Both the position numbers and the translations under genes were made by a program. Shown one piece after another: positions 25,407-35,911 of a stretch of DNA of 64,000 nt; positions within the stretch are counted from its first letter, which is position 1, and the number at the start of each line of letters is the position of its first letter. The stretch is from contig NZ_FORD01000014.1 of NCBI RefSeq assembly GCF_900113925.1, positions 1 to 64,000 on the forward strand, written 5' to 3'. Source of the stretch: Nitrosomonas sp. Nm34 (lineage in GTDB: Bacteria > Pseudomonadota > Gammaproteobacteria > Burkholderiales > Nitrosomonadaceae). The notes below the pieces were generated by a model. The model saw only the letters and a program-made list of their open reading frames with translations, was not told the origin of the DNA and did not search any database.

Positions 25407-25803
25407 AATTTCCTCGACTTTTAACGTATTGGTTAAATTAGAAAATATAAATACAAAATATTAAATTCTTTGAAAATTAAATGATTTGCTCAATCTTGTA
25501 GAAATTGTAATCGATATTGCCATAGGATAGCGCACGGATCAATATGACATACCTCGACAATTGCTGTTGGAATCAAGTTTACAAAGATATAGTATACAAA
25601 AAAGCTGGAGGGAATAAGTTTCCGAAAGATGAATAGGGTTTGATTAATCGGATATTTATTAAATCCTTATGATGAGAACGGCAGGAAAAGTTAAAATAGG
25701 ATTGACCGAGTTATACTGATTGCGATATTTTGTCTGTGTTTAAGCAAAATAAACCGAACAAACTGTTTTCCTTCGCCCTCCTGAAAAAGTAAAAGAAGAA
25801 AGC
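25407..25803. other. Divergent intergenic region before xseB
   Basis: About 400 AT-rich bases separating a minus-strand gene from the xseB-ispA-dxs operon. It should hold promoters for both directions. No hairpin or clear box was identified. Confidence 0.45.
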
Positions 25804-26070
25804 ATGAAAAATAAATCCAACGAAGCAGTTATGACAGCATCCCCACCACAGCCAGATAGTTTTGAAGCAGCATCAACCGAGCTAGAAGCCATTGTCGTCG
25901 CAATGGAAGCAGGGCAAATGACATTGGAGGCTTCGCTTTCAGCTTATAAGCGGGGAGTGGAGCTATTGCATTACTGTCAGACTACGTTGCAAAATGCGCA
26001 GCAACAAATACGTGTTCTTGAGGCAGACATGCTGAAAGATTTTTCTACATCAGGTATCGATGAACGCTGA
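25804..26070 (+). CDS. xseB: Exodeoxyribonuclease VII small subunit
   Basis: 88 aa from ATG 25804 after AGAAGAA. PDSFEAASTELEAIVVAMEA, GQMTLEASLSAYKRGVELLH and YCQTTLQNAQQQIRVLEADM are the three helical signature blocks of XseB. It pairs with XseA (not here) to degrade single-stranded DNA. Its stop overlaps the ispA start by 11 bases, the common xseB-ispA-dxs arrangement of proteobacteria. An internal start at codon 10 is possible. Confidence 0.95.
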   Translation: MKNKSNEAVMTASPPQPDSFEAASTELEAIVVAMEAGQMTLEASLSAYKRGVELLHYCQTTLQNAQQQIRVLEADMLKDFSTSGIDER

Positions 26071-26953
26071 TTTCCAGGGCTGGGTTAAAAGCCATCAGTT
26101 ACAAATAGAGTCTTACCTACAAAATCACCTTCCTGCGGAAAATCATGCGCCGAAGCGCTTGCACGAGGCGATGCGCTATGCGGTACTTGGTGGAGGGAAG
26201 AGAATTCGTCCATTGCTTTCTTTTGCCGCTGGAGAATTGAACGGAGCAGAGGAAGCGCGCGTCATCGTTGTAGCTGCAGCGGTAGAATTGATTCATGTCT
26301 ACTCGCTAGTTCACGATGATCTGCCTTGTATGGATGATGATACGTTGCGGCGCGGTAAACCTACTTGCCATATAAAATATGACGAACCAACTGCATTATT
26401 AGTAGGGGATAGTCTGCAAAGTTTGGCCTTTCAGTTAATGGCTGAATTCAGTTTGGCAGATAACCCAAAAAAGCAGCTGGAAATGATCAAGCAACTTGCC
26501 CAAGCAGCTGGATCACGGGGAATGGCCGGTGGGCAGGCGATTGATCTTGAAAGTGTAGGCAAGATGCTGACTTTGCCAGAGCTTGAGTTTATGCATATCC
26601 ATAAGACTGGGGCACTTATACGTGCAGCAGTCATGCTGGGAGCGTATTGTGGCGATAATTTAAGCGAAGAACAACTGGATCGTTTGGATCATTTCGCTAA
26701 ATGTATCGGTCTTGCGTTTCAGGTAGTAGACGATGTGCTTGATGCCGAAGCAACGACTGCAGCATTGGGCAAAACTGCAGGTAAGGATGCAGAGCAAAAC
26801 AAGCCAACCTATGTCAGTATTTTAGGAGTGAAGCAGGCTCGTGAACTGGCTAAAGCGCTGCAGCATGATGCCTATCAGGCAGTGGAACATCTGGGAGAAT
26901 CTACTCATCGATTATTGCAGGTAACAGATTTCATTGTTCAGCGTGAGTTCTAA
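26060..26953 (+). CDS. ispA: Farnesyl diphosphate synthase
   Basis: 297 aa from ATG 26060, overlapping xseB. The first Asp-rich motif VHDDLPCMDDD (~84-94) and the second FQVVDDVLDAEA (~222), with GGGKRIRPLL (~40) and GLAFQ, define short-chain prenyl diphosphate synthases. The residue pattern before the first motif (IHVYSLVHDD) suits a C15 product. It condenses IPP with DMAPP/GPP for ubiquinone, undecaprenyl and heme O side chains; the farnesyl group feeds the ctaB product found later in this window. Confidence 0.95.
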   Translation: MNADFQGWVKSHQLQIESYLQNHLPAENHAPKRLHEAMRYAVLGGGKRIRPLLSFAAGELNGAEEARVIVVAAAVELIHVYSLVHDDLPCMDDDTLRRGKPTCHIKYDEPTALLVGDSLQSLAFQLMAEFSLADNPKKQLEMIKQLAQAAGSRGMAGGQAIDLESVGKMLTLPELEFMHIHKTGALIRAAVMLGAYCGDNLSEEQLDRLDHFAKCIGLAFQVVDDVLDAEATTAALGKTAGKDAEQNKPTYVSILGVKQARELAKALQHDAYQAVEHLGESTHRLLQVTDFIVQREF

Positions 26954-27003
26954 TCCTGATTCTTTTCTTTTTACAATCAGCTAACATTTCTATTTAAGTT
27001 TGC

Positions 27004-28848
27004 ATGTACCCATTACTTGACCGTGTTAACACTCCTACCGACTTAAGAAAGCTGGAGCGTAAACAACTATCACAATTTGCTGATGAGCTACGTCAGTTTC
27101 TGGTTGAATCCGTGGCAAAAACTGGCGGGCACTTGTCGTCGAATCTTGGTACTGTCGAATTAACCATTGCGCTGCACTATATCTTCAATACGCCCTGTGA
27201 CCGACTGGTATGGGATGTAGGTCATCAAACCTATGCTCATAAGATATTAACTGGCCGGCGTGAAGGAATGGCTAAATTGCGCATGCACGGCGGCATTGCG
27301 GGATTTCCGCGGCGGGATGAGAGTGTATATGATGCCTTTGGTACAGCCCATTCGAGCACATCTATCAGTGCGGCTTTAGGGATGGCAGTGGCCGCACAAC
27401 TAGGAGGTATCAAACGGCGCACGATTGCTGTGATTGGCGACGGGGCCATGAGTGCCGGTATGGCATTTGAAGCGTTGAATAATGCTGGCGTAATGGATGC
27501 TAATTTGCTGGTGATATTGAACGATAATGATATGTCCATTTCTCCTCCAGTCGGGGCGCTCAATAATTATTTAGCCAAGCTGATGTCTGGTAGATTTTAT
27601 GCAACAGCTCGTCGTGCCGGTGAGAGGGTATTGGGCGTAGTGCCACCCGTTCTGGAGTTGGCGAGGCGTGCCGAAGAGCATGTAAAAGGAATGATGACGC
27701 CTGGTACATTGTTTGAAGAGTTTGGCTTCAACTATATCGGGCCAATTGATGGGCATGATCTGGATGTGCTGCTTACGACGCTGAACAATATCAAACATCT
27801 GGATGGGCCCCAGTTTCTGCATGTTGTGACGCGCAAAGGTGCTGGCTATCAGCCGGCTGAAGAGGATCCGATTTTGTATCATGGTGTGGGGAAATTTGAT
27901 CCAGCCCGGGGCATTGTTTCCAAACCCGGTAGTAACCCGACTTATACACAAATCTTTGGCGATTGGTTGTGTGATATGGCAGCCATAGATCCACGCTTGA
28001 TTGGTGTTACACCTGCGATGCGCGAAGGATCGGGTTTGGTCAGATTTTCCCGGGAATATCCGAATCGCTATTTCGATGTAGGAATTGCTGAGCAACATGC
28101 GGTGACTTTTGCTGCTGGTGCAGCATGTGATGGGTTGAAGCCGGTGGTGGCTATTTATTCAACTTTTTTACAACGCGCTTATGACCAGTTGATTCACGAC
28201 GTGGCCATTCAAAATTTACCCGTGGTTTTTGCCATTGATCGCGCGGGATTAGTGGGAGCTGATGGGCCTACCCATGCAGGTAGCTTTGATCTAAGCTATT
28301 TGCGCTGCATTCCGAATATGACGGTGATGACGCCTGCCGATGAAAATGAATGCCGTCAAATGCTTTACACTGCTTACCAGATGAACACACCAACAGCGGT
28401 GCGTTATCCACGTGGGACAGGCGTTGGCGTAAAGATACAAAAAGAGATGCAAGTATTACCACTAGGTCGTGGAGAGATTCGCCGGAAAGGTAGCAAAATC
28501 GCTTTGCTTGCTTTTGGCAGCATGCTGGCCCCTTCTCTGGAGGCGGCGGAGGAATTGGATGCTACCGTTGCGAATATGCGGTTTGTCAAACCATTGGATG
28601 AAGATTTGGTGCTAGCGTTAGCGGCTACCCATGAATTGCTGGTCACGATTGAAGAAAATACCATTATGGGTGGAGCGGGTAGTGCTGTGATGGAATCACT
28701 GGCAAACAAAAGAATGGTCGTTAAGCTGCTTCAGTTAGGCTTGCCAGATCGTTTCCTTGATCAGGGAGATCCTGCACAAATGCTGGTTGATTGCGGCCTA
28801 GACAAAATGGGTGTCATTAGCTCCATCCGAGCTAGGCTATCCGAATAA
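27004..28848 (+). CDS. dxs: 1-deoxy-D-xylulose-5-phosphate synthase
   Basis: 614 aa from ATG 27004. [20 protein letters not shown], the thiamine-diphosphate motif [27 protein letters not shown], the transketolase pyrimidine-domain block [15 protein letters not shown] and [20 protein letters not shown] are all present. It makes DXP from pyruvate and glyceraldehyde-3-phosphate, the first step of the MEP isoprenoid pathway, and follows ispA by 50 bases. Length is normal (~620). No thiamine riboswitch was seen. Confidence 0.97.
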   Translation: MYPLLDRVNTPTDLRKLERKQLSQFADELRQFLVESVAKTGGHLSSNLGTVELTIALHYIFNTPCDRLVWDVGHQTYAHKILTGRREGMAKLRMHGGIAGFPRRDESVYDAFGTAHSSTSISAALGMAVAAQLGGIKRRTIAVIGDGAMSAGMAFEALNNAGVMDANLLVILNDNDMSISPPVGALNNYLAKLMSGRFYATARRAGERVLGVVPPVLELARRAEEHVKGMMTPGTLFEEFGFNYIGPIDGHDLDVLLTTLNNIKHLDGPQFLHVVTRKGAGYQPAEEDPILYHGVGKFDPARGIVSKPGSNPTYTQIFGDWLCDMAAIDPRLIGVTPAMREGSGLVRFSREYPNRYFDVGIAEQHAVTFAAGAACDGLKPVVAIYSTFLQRAYDQLIHDVAIQNLPVVFAIDRAGLVGADGPTHAGSFDLSYLRCIPNMTVMTPADENECRQMLYTAYQMNTPTAVRYPRGTGVGVKIQKEMQVLPLGRGEIRRKGSKIALLAFGSMLAPSLEAAEELDATVANMRFVKPLDEDLVLALAATHELLVTIEENTIMGGAGSAVMESLANKRMVVKLLQLGLPDRFLDQGDPAQMLVDCGLDKMGVISSIRARLSE

Positions 28849-29076
28849 CTGGTAGAGTATCTGTAATGACTCCACCTGAGTGAACTGAAGATTTCTATTG
28901 ATGTTTTTTAATGGGTTTAATGGGTTTCATGCTTAGAACCAACTTTGTAAAGGAAGGTCTGACCAAAAAGCGCCTACTCGGTCTTGGTTAGTTCTTTTAA
29001 ACCTGACACATGTTGTTATTCTTAAAGGCTTTCAGTAGCGAAGCAGGCTGTCTCTATCTTTCCAGAAGGAATCACC
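28849..29076. other. Gap dxs / folE2
   Basis: 228 bases with no gene; repeated TGGGTTT stretches near 28911-28930 but no clear hairpin. It carries the folE2 leader. Confidence 0.4.
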
Positions 29077-29892
29077 ATGAACAAACAAACTGATTTTTCG
29101 ATTGCTGATGTACAAAGTTCGTTGGATACCCGGCGTATTGCAATCGACAGAGTGGGTATTAAAGCCATTCGTCATCCAGTCAAAGTAGCTGATAAAGATG
29201 GTGGAGTGCAGCATACCGTTGCAGTATTCAACATGTATGTCAATTTGCCGCATAATTTCAAGGGTACGCACATGTCTCGGTTTGTCGAGATACTGAATAG
29301 CCACGAACGCGAGATTTCCGTTGAGTCATTTGAGGGAATCTTGCGGGCGATGGTAACCAGGCTAGAATCTGATTCTGGACATATTGAAATGACCTTCCCT
29401 TACTTCGTTAACAAATCAGCTCCCATCTCTGGTGTGCAAAGTTTGTTGGATTATGAAGTAACCTTTATTGGTGAAATCAAACAGAATCACTATGCATTCA
29501 CTATGAAAGTGATCGTTCCTGTGACTAGCCTTTGCCCCTGTTCCAAAAAAATTTCAGAGTATGGCGCACACAATCAACGCTCTCATGTAACCGTTTCAGT
29601 ACGTACCAATAGTTTTGTCTGGATTGAGGATATGATCAAGGTAGCCGAAGAGAATGCTTCTTGTGAACTTTACGGTCTGCTCAAGCGTCCAGACGAAAAA
29701 TATGTCACTGAAAGAGCCTATGACAATCCCAAATTTGTCGAAGACCTTGTACGTGATATAGCCGAAGTGCTGAACAGTGATGATCGTATTGATGCCTATG
29801 TGGTGGAATCAGAGAATTTCGAGTCCATTCATAATCATTCTGCTTATGCATTGATCGAACGGGATAAATGCAACGAGTTGCCCCATACTTAA
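29077..29892 (+). CDS. folE2: GTP cyclohydrolase IB (FolE2)
   Basis: 271 aa from ATG 29077 with AGAAGGA upstream. Motifs: [20 protein letters not shown] near the start, [10 protein letters not shown] (catalytic Glu region), [20 protein letters not shown] with the metal-binding Cys and His, and [11 protein letters not shown] near the end. It opens GTP to dihydroneopterin triphosphate for folate. The IB enzyme uses several divalent metals and in some bacteria replaces FolE when zinc is short; no Zur box is seen upstream. It converges with murJ, their ends being 23 bases apart. Confidence 0.95.
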   Translation: MNKQTDFSIADVQSSLDTRRIAIDRVGIKAIRHPVKVADKDGGVQHTVAVFNMYVNLPHNFKGTHMSRFVEILNSHEREISVESFEGILRAMVTRLESDSGHIEMTFPYFVNKSAPISGVQSLLDYEVTFIGEIKQNHYAFTMKVIVPVTSLCPCSKKISEYGAHNQRSHVTVSVRTNSFVWIEDMIKVAEENASCELYGLLKRPDEKYVTERAYDNPKFVEDLVRDIAEVLNSDDRIDAYVVESENFESIHNHSAYALIERDKCNELPHT

Positions 29893-29914
29893 TTTTGCGC
29901 ATCAACTAGCGATA

Positions 29915-31453
29915 TTATTCTTCTCCTTGTCGAGCAAAATCACGCAGGCGGAAACCTAATAGCCATAAGGCAGCGAAATAGGCAACAGCGCCTAGGAAGA
30001 CAACTTGGGCCAAGCGTAGTGCGCGCTCCATTGCGGGATTTTGTAACCAGGATAGATCGCTACCTGTCGCAAACCACAGAGTGCTGCCCATGACAACTAG
30101 CGCTGTTAAAATCTTCAGTAAGAATATTGCCCAACCGGGTTGCGGCTGATAAATGCCATGATGGCGTAGTTTATAGTAGAGTAATCCTGCATTAAGGCAA
30201 GCACCTAGGCCGATCGCCAACGCTAATCCAGCATGCTCCAATGGAAAGATAAAAGCAAGATTCATTAATTGAGTCGCAGCGAGTGTAATGACGGCAATTT
30301 TGACAGGCGTTTTAATATTCTGTCGGGCGTAAAAACCGGGAGCCAACACTTTTACCAGAATGAGTCCAAGTAAGCCGATGCTGTAGGCGATAAGTGCTTG
30401 ACGGGTCATCCAGACATCTTCCGCTGTAAAAGCGCCATGATAAAAAAGCGTGGCAATAAGTGGCGTAGCAAGCAATGCCAATGCTACGGCTGCCGGTAAT
30501 GTCAACAGAAAAGTCAATCGTAAACCCCAATCCAGCAGGTGAGAGTATCTCTCGTTATCATGGCTCGCGTAGTGGCGCGATAAGGATGGTAACAAGATGG
30601 TTCCCAGTGCGACACCGAGAAGGCCTGCCGGAAATTCCATTAACCGATCAGCATAGTAAAGCCAGGAAACGCTACCTGTCACTAGCAATGAAGCAAAAAT
30701 GGTGTTGATCAGCATGCTGATCTGTCCGATAGATACCCCAAAAACCGCTGGCCCCATTAGTTTGAGCACGCGCCACGCGCCGGTATCCTTTGATTTCAGA
30801 TGAAAACGGGGTATTCGTTTGAGGCGTATCAGGAATGGGATTTGAAATGCAAGCTGCAGTATGCCACCGAGGAATACTGCCCAAGCAAGGGCAAGGACGG
30901 GAGGATCAAGTAGAGGTGCAAGCCAAATTGCACAGCCGATGAACGATAAATTCAATAAAACCGGCGTAAATGCTGGCACTGAAAATTTACTATAGGTATT
31001 AAGGATCCCTCCTGCCAGCGCGACAAAAGAAATAAACAAAATATAAGGAAAAGTAATGCGCAGTAGTTCGATGGTTAACGCAAATTTTTCCTGATCGGCT
31101 GAAAATCCTGGGGCACTGACATAAATGATGAGTGGCGCAGCCAACACCCCGGCCAGCGTTACTATAAATAGTGCAATTCCCAATAATGTCGCCACATGAT
31201 CGATCAGTTCGCGTGTTTCATTTTCCGTACGGCGGTTTTTGTATTCAGCAAGAATAGGAACAAATGCTTGTGAAAAGGCGCCTTCTGCAAATAGTCGACG
31301 TAACAGATTGGGAATACGAAATGCAACAAAGAAAGCGTCGCTTGCCATCCCAGCACCAAAGATTCTGGCGATGAGTACGTCACGCAAGAATCCTAGGATG
31401 CGTGAAATTAATGTCATGCTGCTGACTGCGGCAAGTGCTCTAAGTAGATTCAA
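29915..31453 (-). CDS. murJ: Lipid II flippase MurJ
   Basis: I start at TTG 31453 ([20 protein letters not shown]), because this is where family members begin; the longer frame to 31501 runs into MITE-A copy 4. The 512-aa protein has ~14 membrane helices, with [35 protein letters not shown] and the MATE/MVF repeat [20 protein letters not shown]. It exposes lipid II to the periplasm for peptidoglycan synthesis and is essential in most bacteria. TTG has no strong ribosome-binding site, which may mean low expression or a start slightly upstream. Confidence 0.92.
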   Translation of the reverse strand: MNLLRALAAVSSMTLISRILGFLRDVLIARIFGAGMASDAFFVAFRIPNLLRRLFAEGAFSQAFVPILAEYKNRRTENETRELIDHVATLLGIALFIVTLAGVLAAPLIIYVSAPGFSADQEKFALTIELLRITFPYILFISFVALAGGILNTYSKFSVPAFTPVLLNLSFIGCAIWLAPLLDPPVLALAWAVFLGGILQLAFQIPFLIRLKRIPRFHLKSKDTGAWRVLKLMGPAVFGVSIGQISMLINTIFASLLVTGSVSWLYYADRLMEFPAGLLGVALGTILLPSLSRHYASHDNERYSHLLDWGLRLTFLLTLPAAVALALLATPLIATLFYHGAFTAEDVWMTRQALIAYSIGLLGLILVKVLAPGFYARQNIKTPVKIAVITLAATQLMNLAFIFPLEHAGLALAIGLGACLNAGLLYYKLRHHGIYQPQPGWAIFLLKILTALVVMGSTLWFATGSDLSWLQNPAMERALRLAQVVFLGAVAYFAALWLLGFRLRDFARQGEE

Positions 31454-31482
31454 TTGAGTGGACGATATAAATAAATTGACCT

Positions 31483-31588
31483 TATTCCATTTCCAAATCA
31501 AACATGCTGCGAGGTCGAGCCACAGACAATATCAATCATACGACAAGGTAAGCGGACAAAGTTGTTTTTGATTTTAAAAATGGAATTA
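31483..31588 (-). repeat. MITE-A copy 4, immediately upstream of murJ
   Basis: TATTCCATTTCCAAATCAAA..GAGGTCGAGCCACAGACAA..TTTTTGATTTTAAAAATGGAATTA. TA lies at both ends. Relative to murJ it begins 30 bases upstream of the TTG start, so it occupies the 5' leader and perhaps the promoter. Confidence 0.85.
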
Positions 31589-31738
31589 AATAAGAAGATC
31601 AGCTTTTTTGAATATAAATAATTCTCTGTCTGATTTAACCATTAGCTGCCCACAATAGCTAAAAGATAAAGCACGGTTGGTATTTATTGTTAAAATATTA
31701 AAAATTCTGTTAATAATTAACTAGAGAGGTGATAGAAG

Positions 31739-31816
31739 ATGCTGAAAAAAATTGTCATCATTATTGCAGCTTTTTTTGTCATTGGTTATATCTATTTAAT
31801 GGTTAAGTATTTTTAG
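31739..31816 (+). CDS. Candidate small membrane protein, 25 aa
   Basis: ATG 31739 is preceded by GAGAGGTGA at good spacing. The product is MLKKIVIIIAAFFVIGYIYL followed by MVKYF: one membrane helix with a positive N-terminus. It lies between two MITE-A copies. The ribosome-binding site and the hydrophobic pattern support translation; its size leaves a chance frame possible. Confidence 0.4.
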   Translation: MLKKIVIIIAAFFVIGYIYLMVKYF

Positions 31817-31983
31817 TCTGATAAATGCTCTGGTTATGTCATGCAGCCAGTCTGTCAGTTTTGAGGCTGGTGTGACAATGGCATATCATTTTTACTTGCG
31901 TTCATTCTAGTTGGGAGTAAGTTTTAGAAATATCCAAAACTAATGAATCAATGTCCCAATAATATAAAACCCTGACACACCTC

Positions 31984-32087
31984 ATTCCATTGCTAAATCA
32001 AAAATGGTTTTGTCGGCTTCACCTTGCCGTATGATGGATACTGTTTGCGGCTCGCCTTCGCGTCACGCTTGATTTAGAAATGGGATT
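31984..32087 (+). repeat. MITE-A copy 5
   Basis: ATTCCATTGCTAAATCAAAA..GGCTTCACCTTGCCGTATGA..GCGGCTCGCCTTCGCGTCA..TTGATTTAGAAATGGGAT. The two ends carry one change each from copy 1. It is 100 bases from the tRNA gene at 32188. Confidence 0.85.
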
Positions 32088-32187
32088 AGATGAGCGATGC
32101 TGGACATAATTTAAACAGTGGCGTCCGTGGTATTTGCGATATCTAATGTCTATAGTAGCCGCTTCGCCCTTGTTAATTGGTAAGAGG

Positions 32188-32263
32188 TGGTGGCGAATCA
32201 GGGATTTGAACCCCGGACCAACGGATTATGATTCCGCTGCTCTAACCACTGAGCTAATTCGCC
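32188..32263 (-). tRNA. tRNA with CAT anticodon, probably tRNA-Ile2
   Basis: The reverse strand gives GGCGAATTAGCTCAGTGG, an anticodon loop with CAT (ATCATAA), T loop TTCAAAT, matching ATTCGCC, discriminator A and encoded CCA (76 bases). The acceptor GGCGAAT and the anticodon-stem sequence GCGGA-TCCGT are more like the lysidine-modified tRNA-Ile(CAT) of betaproteobacteria than an elongator tRNA-Met. The choice between the two is an inference. Confidence 0.85.
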
Positions 32264-32381
32264 ATATATCGCATAAAACGTGCATTTTGCCTTTGGAGTG
32301 GGAATGCTGTCAAGATTGACTTGATGTTTCTTTTATATATTTGCTGTATTCCCAGAGATAAAGCATCTGTATAATTCCATC

Positions 32382-33554
32382 ATGAAATTCGATATTGTTG
32401 TGATCGGTGGTGGCCTGGTGGGTGCAAGCCTAGTCGTGGCACTTAAAGGAAGCGGCTTGAAAATAGCGCTGATTGAATCGCGCTTGCCTGCTCCATTGCC
32501 AAATGATACGAGCTGGGATAGCAGAGTTTATGCTATCAGCCCAGGTAGTACTGCTTTTCTGCAAACGCTAGGCTTATGGCAACAAGTAGAAGATTCACGC
32601 ATTACACCGGTGTACGAGATGAAGGTGTTCGGCGATGACGGCGCAGCGAGGCTTGATTTTAGTGCTTATGCAAGTGGATTATCTGAGCTGGCGTTTATCG
32701 CTGAAAATCGGCAATTACAAACTGCTGTCTGGAAGGCACTTACCAGTATAGTTGATGAGAGTGTGACAGTTTTCTGCCCCGCCCAATGTATTTCGCTTGT
32801 ATGGCATGAGTCCCGAGTTGATATACAGCTGGCAGACGGTCGCTTGCTACAAGCTGCTTTAGTCATAGGTGCAGATGGTGTTAATTCATGGGTAAGGAAG
32901 CAAGCAAAAATTGAGGTGGCACAGCATGCCTATCACCAAATAGGTATGGTAGCCAATTTTAGCACTGAAATTTCTCATTTTAACACGGCATATCAGTGGT
33001 TCCGGCGAGATGGTGTTTTAGCATTATTGCCATTGCCTGATAAACGGGTATCGATGGTGTGGTCAGCAAATGAATCTCAGGCTAGCAAGTTACGCGGCTT
33101 ATCCGATGAAGCATTATGCTGCCAGGTAGCGGAAGCTGCCAACCATATACTTGGAAAATTCCAGTTGGTGACAGAGCCAGTAGGTTTTCCGCTAAATTTT
33201 GTACACGTCAAAACACTAGCAAAACCACGGCTAGTTTTAATTGGTGATGCTGCACATGGTATTCATCCGCTAGCAGGGCAAGGCGTCAATCTGGGCTTGC
33301 GTGATGCACGTGAATTAGCTGCCATTCTAATGAATCGAGGCTTGCAATCAGATTGTGGTGATTTTATGTTATTGCGCCGCTATGAGCGAGCACGTAAGGA
33401 AGATATTCTTGCGATGGAATTTGTAACCGATGGTCTACAAAAATTATTTAGCAGTCCAGACCCTATATTGATTCGTTTACGAAACTTGGGGTTTGAAATT
33501 ACCAATCGTTTGCCCTTATTAAAAAACAGACTGATGCAGCATGCACTGAGTTAA
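32382..33554 (+). CDS. UbiH/UbiF/VisC-family FAD monooxygenase (ubiquinone hydroxylase)
   Basis: 390 aa from ATG 32382. FDIVVIGGGLVGASLVVAL is the FAD-binding motif, AALVIGADGVNSWVRKQA is the DG motif, and LVLIGDAAHGIHPLAGQGVN with LGLRDARELA is the second FAD motif of this group. Family members hydroxylate the ubiquinone ring (positions 1, 5 or 6). Which step cannot be decided from sequence alone, so I give no symbol. It stands directly before dsbC, spaced by 283 bases. Confidence 0.88.
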   Translation: MKFDIVVIGGGLVGASLVVALKGSGLKIALIESRLPAPLPNDTSWDSRVYAISPGSTAFLQTLGLWQQVEDSRITPVYEMKVFGDDGAARLDFSAYASGLSELAFIAENRQLQTAVWKALTSIVDESVTVFCPAQCISLVWHESRVDIQLADGRLLQAALVIGADGVNSWVRKQAKIEVAQHAYHQIGMVANFSTEISHFNTAYQWFRRDGVLALLPLPDKRVSMVWSANESQASKLRGLSDEALCCQVAEAANHILGKFQLVTEPVGFPLNFVHVKTLAKPRLVLIGDAAHGIHPLAGQGVNLGLRDARELAAILMNRGLQSDCGDFMLLRRYERARKEDILAMEFVTDGLQKLFSSPDPILIRLRNLGFEITNRLPLLKNRLMQHALS

Positions 33555-33837
33555 ACCTGGATTCATCAATTGAATGAAATGAAGTGCGCTATTTTATGGG
33601 GCAGGATGAGATGCCGCAAAGCGGAATAGTCGCTTTATTCAAGTAGTTATAACACAGCCATGTGCTCGTAAATTAGGTAATCTACCCGAAGCAATTGCAT
33701 CCAACAGGGGGTGCGGAAATCTTTTTTTAAAGATAAGAATAATCATCATGTTAACACCTAACATCAGCGATGAGCTGAGGAGGCTAGGTCAAATGAGCAT
33801 ACCGAATCCTAATTTTTTAAACAGGAGCAAAATAATC

Positions 33838-34551
33838 ATGCATTTACATCATTTTTGTATGTTTCTACTGTTAGGCTTTATTTTCAATTATGCCTTCGCT
33901 GATGAGGCACAGCTGAAAAACATGCTCCAAACACATTTCCCGGGTAGCGAGATCGAAAGTGTTCGTAAAACGCCTTATATGGGTTTATATGAGGTTGTGG
34001 TTGGTGGAGAAATCCTCTACACAGACGAGAAGGCAGCCTATTTTTTCGTCGGACATATCGTCGATACTAAAACGCGAGTAAGTTTGACCAGCGAACGCAT
34101 GCAGGAGCTCAGAGATGCACGTCGGATAGCACTGGATACTTTACCATTGGATCTAGCGATCAAGGCGGTTAAGGGAAATGGAAAGCGCACGCTGATCGTT
34201 TATTCTGATCCACATTGCCCTTATTGCAAAAAATTGGAGGCAGAACTTGCCAAAGTAAACGATGTTACCATTTACACACTGCTTTATCCTATCTTAAAAA
34301 ACTCAATGCAAACAGCAACAGCGATTTGGTGTTCAGTTGACCGGCTAAAGGCCTGGGATGATTTTATGCTGCGAGGGATTGCGCCCACAGGGAAAGACTG
34401 CGAAACGCCGTTGAATACACTGCTTCAATCAGGACAGAAAAATAAAGTAAACGGAACACCCACGCTTATCTTTGCTGATGGATCAGTTGTATCCGGGATG
34501 GTTCCAGCAGAAGAGATTGAGAAAAGACTCAATGACGCGGGAAAAAAATAG
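33838..34551 (+). CDS. dsbC: Thiol:disulfide isomerase DsbC
   Basis: I start at ATG 33838, where AGGAG precedes by 10 bases and a signal peptide follows (LHHFCMFLLLGFIFNYAFA). The 237-aa protein has an N-terminal dimerisation domain (GSEIESVRKTPYMGLYEVVV) and a thioredoxin-like domain with the active site YSDPHCPYCKKLEAEL (Cys-Pro-Tyr-Cys) and cis-Pro in NGTPTLIFADG. It reshuffles wrong disulfides in the periplasm. It is kept reduced by DsbD, not in the window. The longer frame start at 33748 has no signal peptide context. Confidence 0.93.
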   Translation: MHLHHFCMFLLLGFIFNYAFADEAQLKNMLQTHFPGSEIESVRKTPYMGLYEVVVGGEILYTDEKAAYFFVGHIVDTKTRVSLTSERMQELRDARRIALDTLPLDLAIKAVKGNGKRTLIVYSDPHCPYCKKLEAELAKVNDVTIYTLLYPILKNSMQTATAIWCSVDRLKAWDDFMLRGIAPTGKDCETPLNTLLQSGQKNKVNGTPTLIFADGSVVSGMVPAEEIEKRLNDAGKK

Positions 34552-34612
34552 AGCGAATGAGCATGTATAGTTATATTTTTGTACAAGAAATAGTAACTAC
34601 CCTATTCTTTTT

Positions 34613-35851
34613 TTATTTTTGAGCCTGAAGTTGTGAGGAATAGTTTTTGGGTAACAGTACCCACATTTTTCCTTTTTGCTTCATTTTTCCGGCCTGGCTT
34701 GCTGCTTCCGGGCCGAATCCCCAGAAGAAATCAGCACGTACTCCACCTTTTATCGCACTACCCGCATCCTGGGCTACCATCAACCGATTGAGCGGTTTGT
34801 TGCTGTTAGGCCACGTGGTGGAGAGAAAAACAGGAGCGCCTTGTGGTATAGCGCGGGGATCGACAGCCAAGCTTCTACCCGCAGTGAGTGGTATACCCAA
34901 TGCACCAATTGGGCCGGATAAGTTATTTGGAAGCTCTCGAAAAAAGATATAGCGTGAATTTTGATGCAGTAATTGAGTGAGTTTATCAGGATTTTGCTGT
35001 CCCCATTGCTTGATTCCCTGCATGGAAGCATTTTCTAAGGGAAGTTCACCACGCTGAACCAGAAGTTTTCCGATTGATTGATAGGGATGGCCATTCTGAT
35101 CGGCATAACCCACTCTGAGAATTTCTCCATTTTCGAGAATGATACGGCCTGAACCTTGAATCTGGAGAAAGAATAATTCAACTTGATCGTTGACCCATAA
35201 AAGCTCATGCCCTTTCAGTGATGCTGATTCATTCTCAATTTCTGCTCGAGTATAATACGGTACCACTTTGCGTCCTTCTAAACGGCCTCTCAATTGCAGA
35301 TTCTTAAGTTCTGGATAAACATCAGCTAATTCGATAATAAGAAGTTCATCAGGTTGCGCATAAAGTGGGTAACGATACTGCTGCGATGGGGTGCGGCTGC
35401 CTTTAAGCAGTGGCTCATAGTAACCGGTAATTAATCCTTCAGCACTACCATCCAAATTCATTACTTGATGAGGGGTGAAATGGAGCTTAAAGAAATGTTT
35501 AATGGTGTTATCAGTGGATTGCTTGATCATGCTGGCTTTTTTGCAGGTTTCCCGCCACAATAGTTGCTTATTTAAAACATTGCAGCTTTGTAAAAAAGCA
35601 GTCCACGCTGGCAAAAACATGTCTTGCTCCCATTCTTTTAATTGAGACCAATCAGTGGCTTTTAGCTGACTGGTGCTAGGGGATATGGGGGATACTTGGG
35701 GTACAATGGGAGCAGACGGGGCTAATTTGCTAGTGCTTGAGGAAGTGGATGGTTTGGCAGGTATGTGTGCTGGCGGAATAGTCTCTGTTTTGCAGGCTAC
35801 CAGCAGCAACAATAGCAATGCGAGAATAGATAAAGTTGATTGGCTTTGCAT
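34613..35851 (-). CDS. mltA: Membrane-bound lytic murein transglycosylase A
   Basis: 412 aa from ATG 35851, with a lipobox (LALLLLLLVACKTE). Residues ~30-70 are a Ser/Pro-rich linker. SAEGLITGYYEPLLKGSRTP, LFFLQIQGSGRIILENGEIL and, at the C-terminus, the 3D domain VAQDAGSAIKGGVRADFFWG with catalytic Asp residues identify MltA. It cleaves glycan strands of peptidoglycan from the outer membrane inner face. Length is slightly long owing to the linker. It converges with dsbC across 61 bases containing a T-rich stretch. Confidence 0.93.
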   Translation of the reverse strand: MQSQSTLSILALLLLLLVACKTETIPPAHIPAKPSTSSSTSKLAPSAPIVPQVSPISPSTSQLKATDWSQLKEWEQDMFLPAWTAFLQSCNVLNKQLLWRETCKKASMIKQSTDNTIKHFFKLHFTPHQVMNLDGSAEGLITGYYEPLLKGSRTPSQQYRYPLYAQPDELLIIELADVYPELKNLQLRGRLEGRKVVPYYTRAEIENESASLKGHELLWVNDQVELFFLQIQGSGRIILENGEILRVGYADQNGHPYQSIGKLLVQRGELPLENASMQGIKQWGQQNPDKLTQLLHQNSRYIFFRELPNNLSGPIGALGIPLTAGRSLAVDPRAIPQGAPVFLSTTWPNSNKPLNRLMVAQDAGSAIKGGVRADFFWGFGPEAASQAGKMKQKGKMWVLLPKNYSSQLQAQK

Positions 35852-35911
35852 TTAATTTTAATTAAAGTTATATTTTTTGATAAATTCTGACTATACAACA
35901 AGCTGAGAGAT

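Noticed and set aside
27004-29077. Thiamine or other riboswitch before dxs or folE2
   Set aside because: The dxs leader is only 50 bases and the folE2 leader shows no conserved riboswitch motif.
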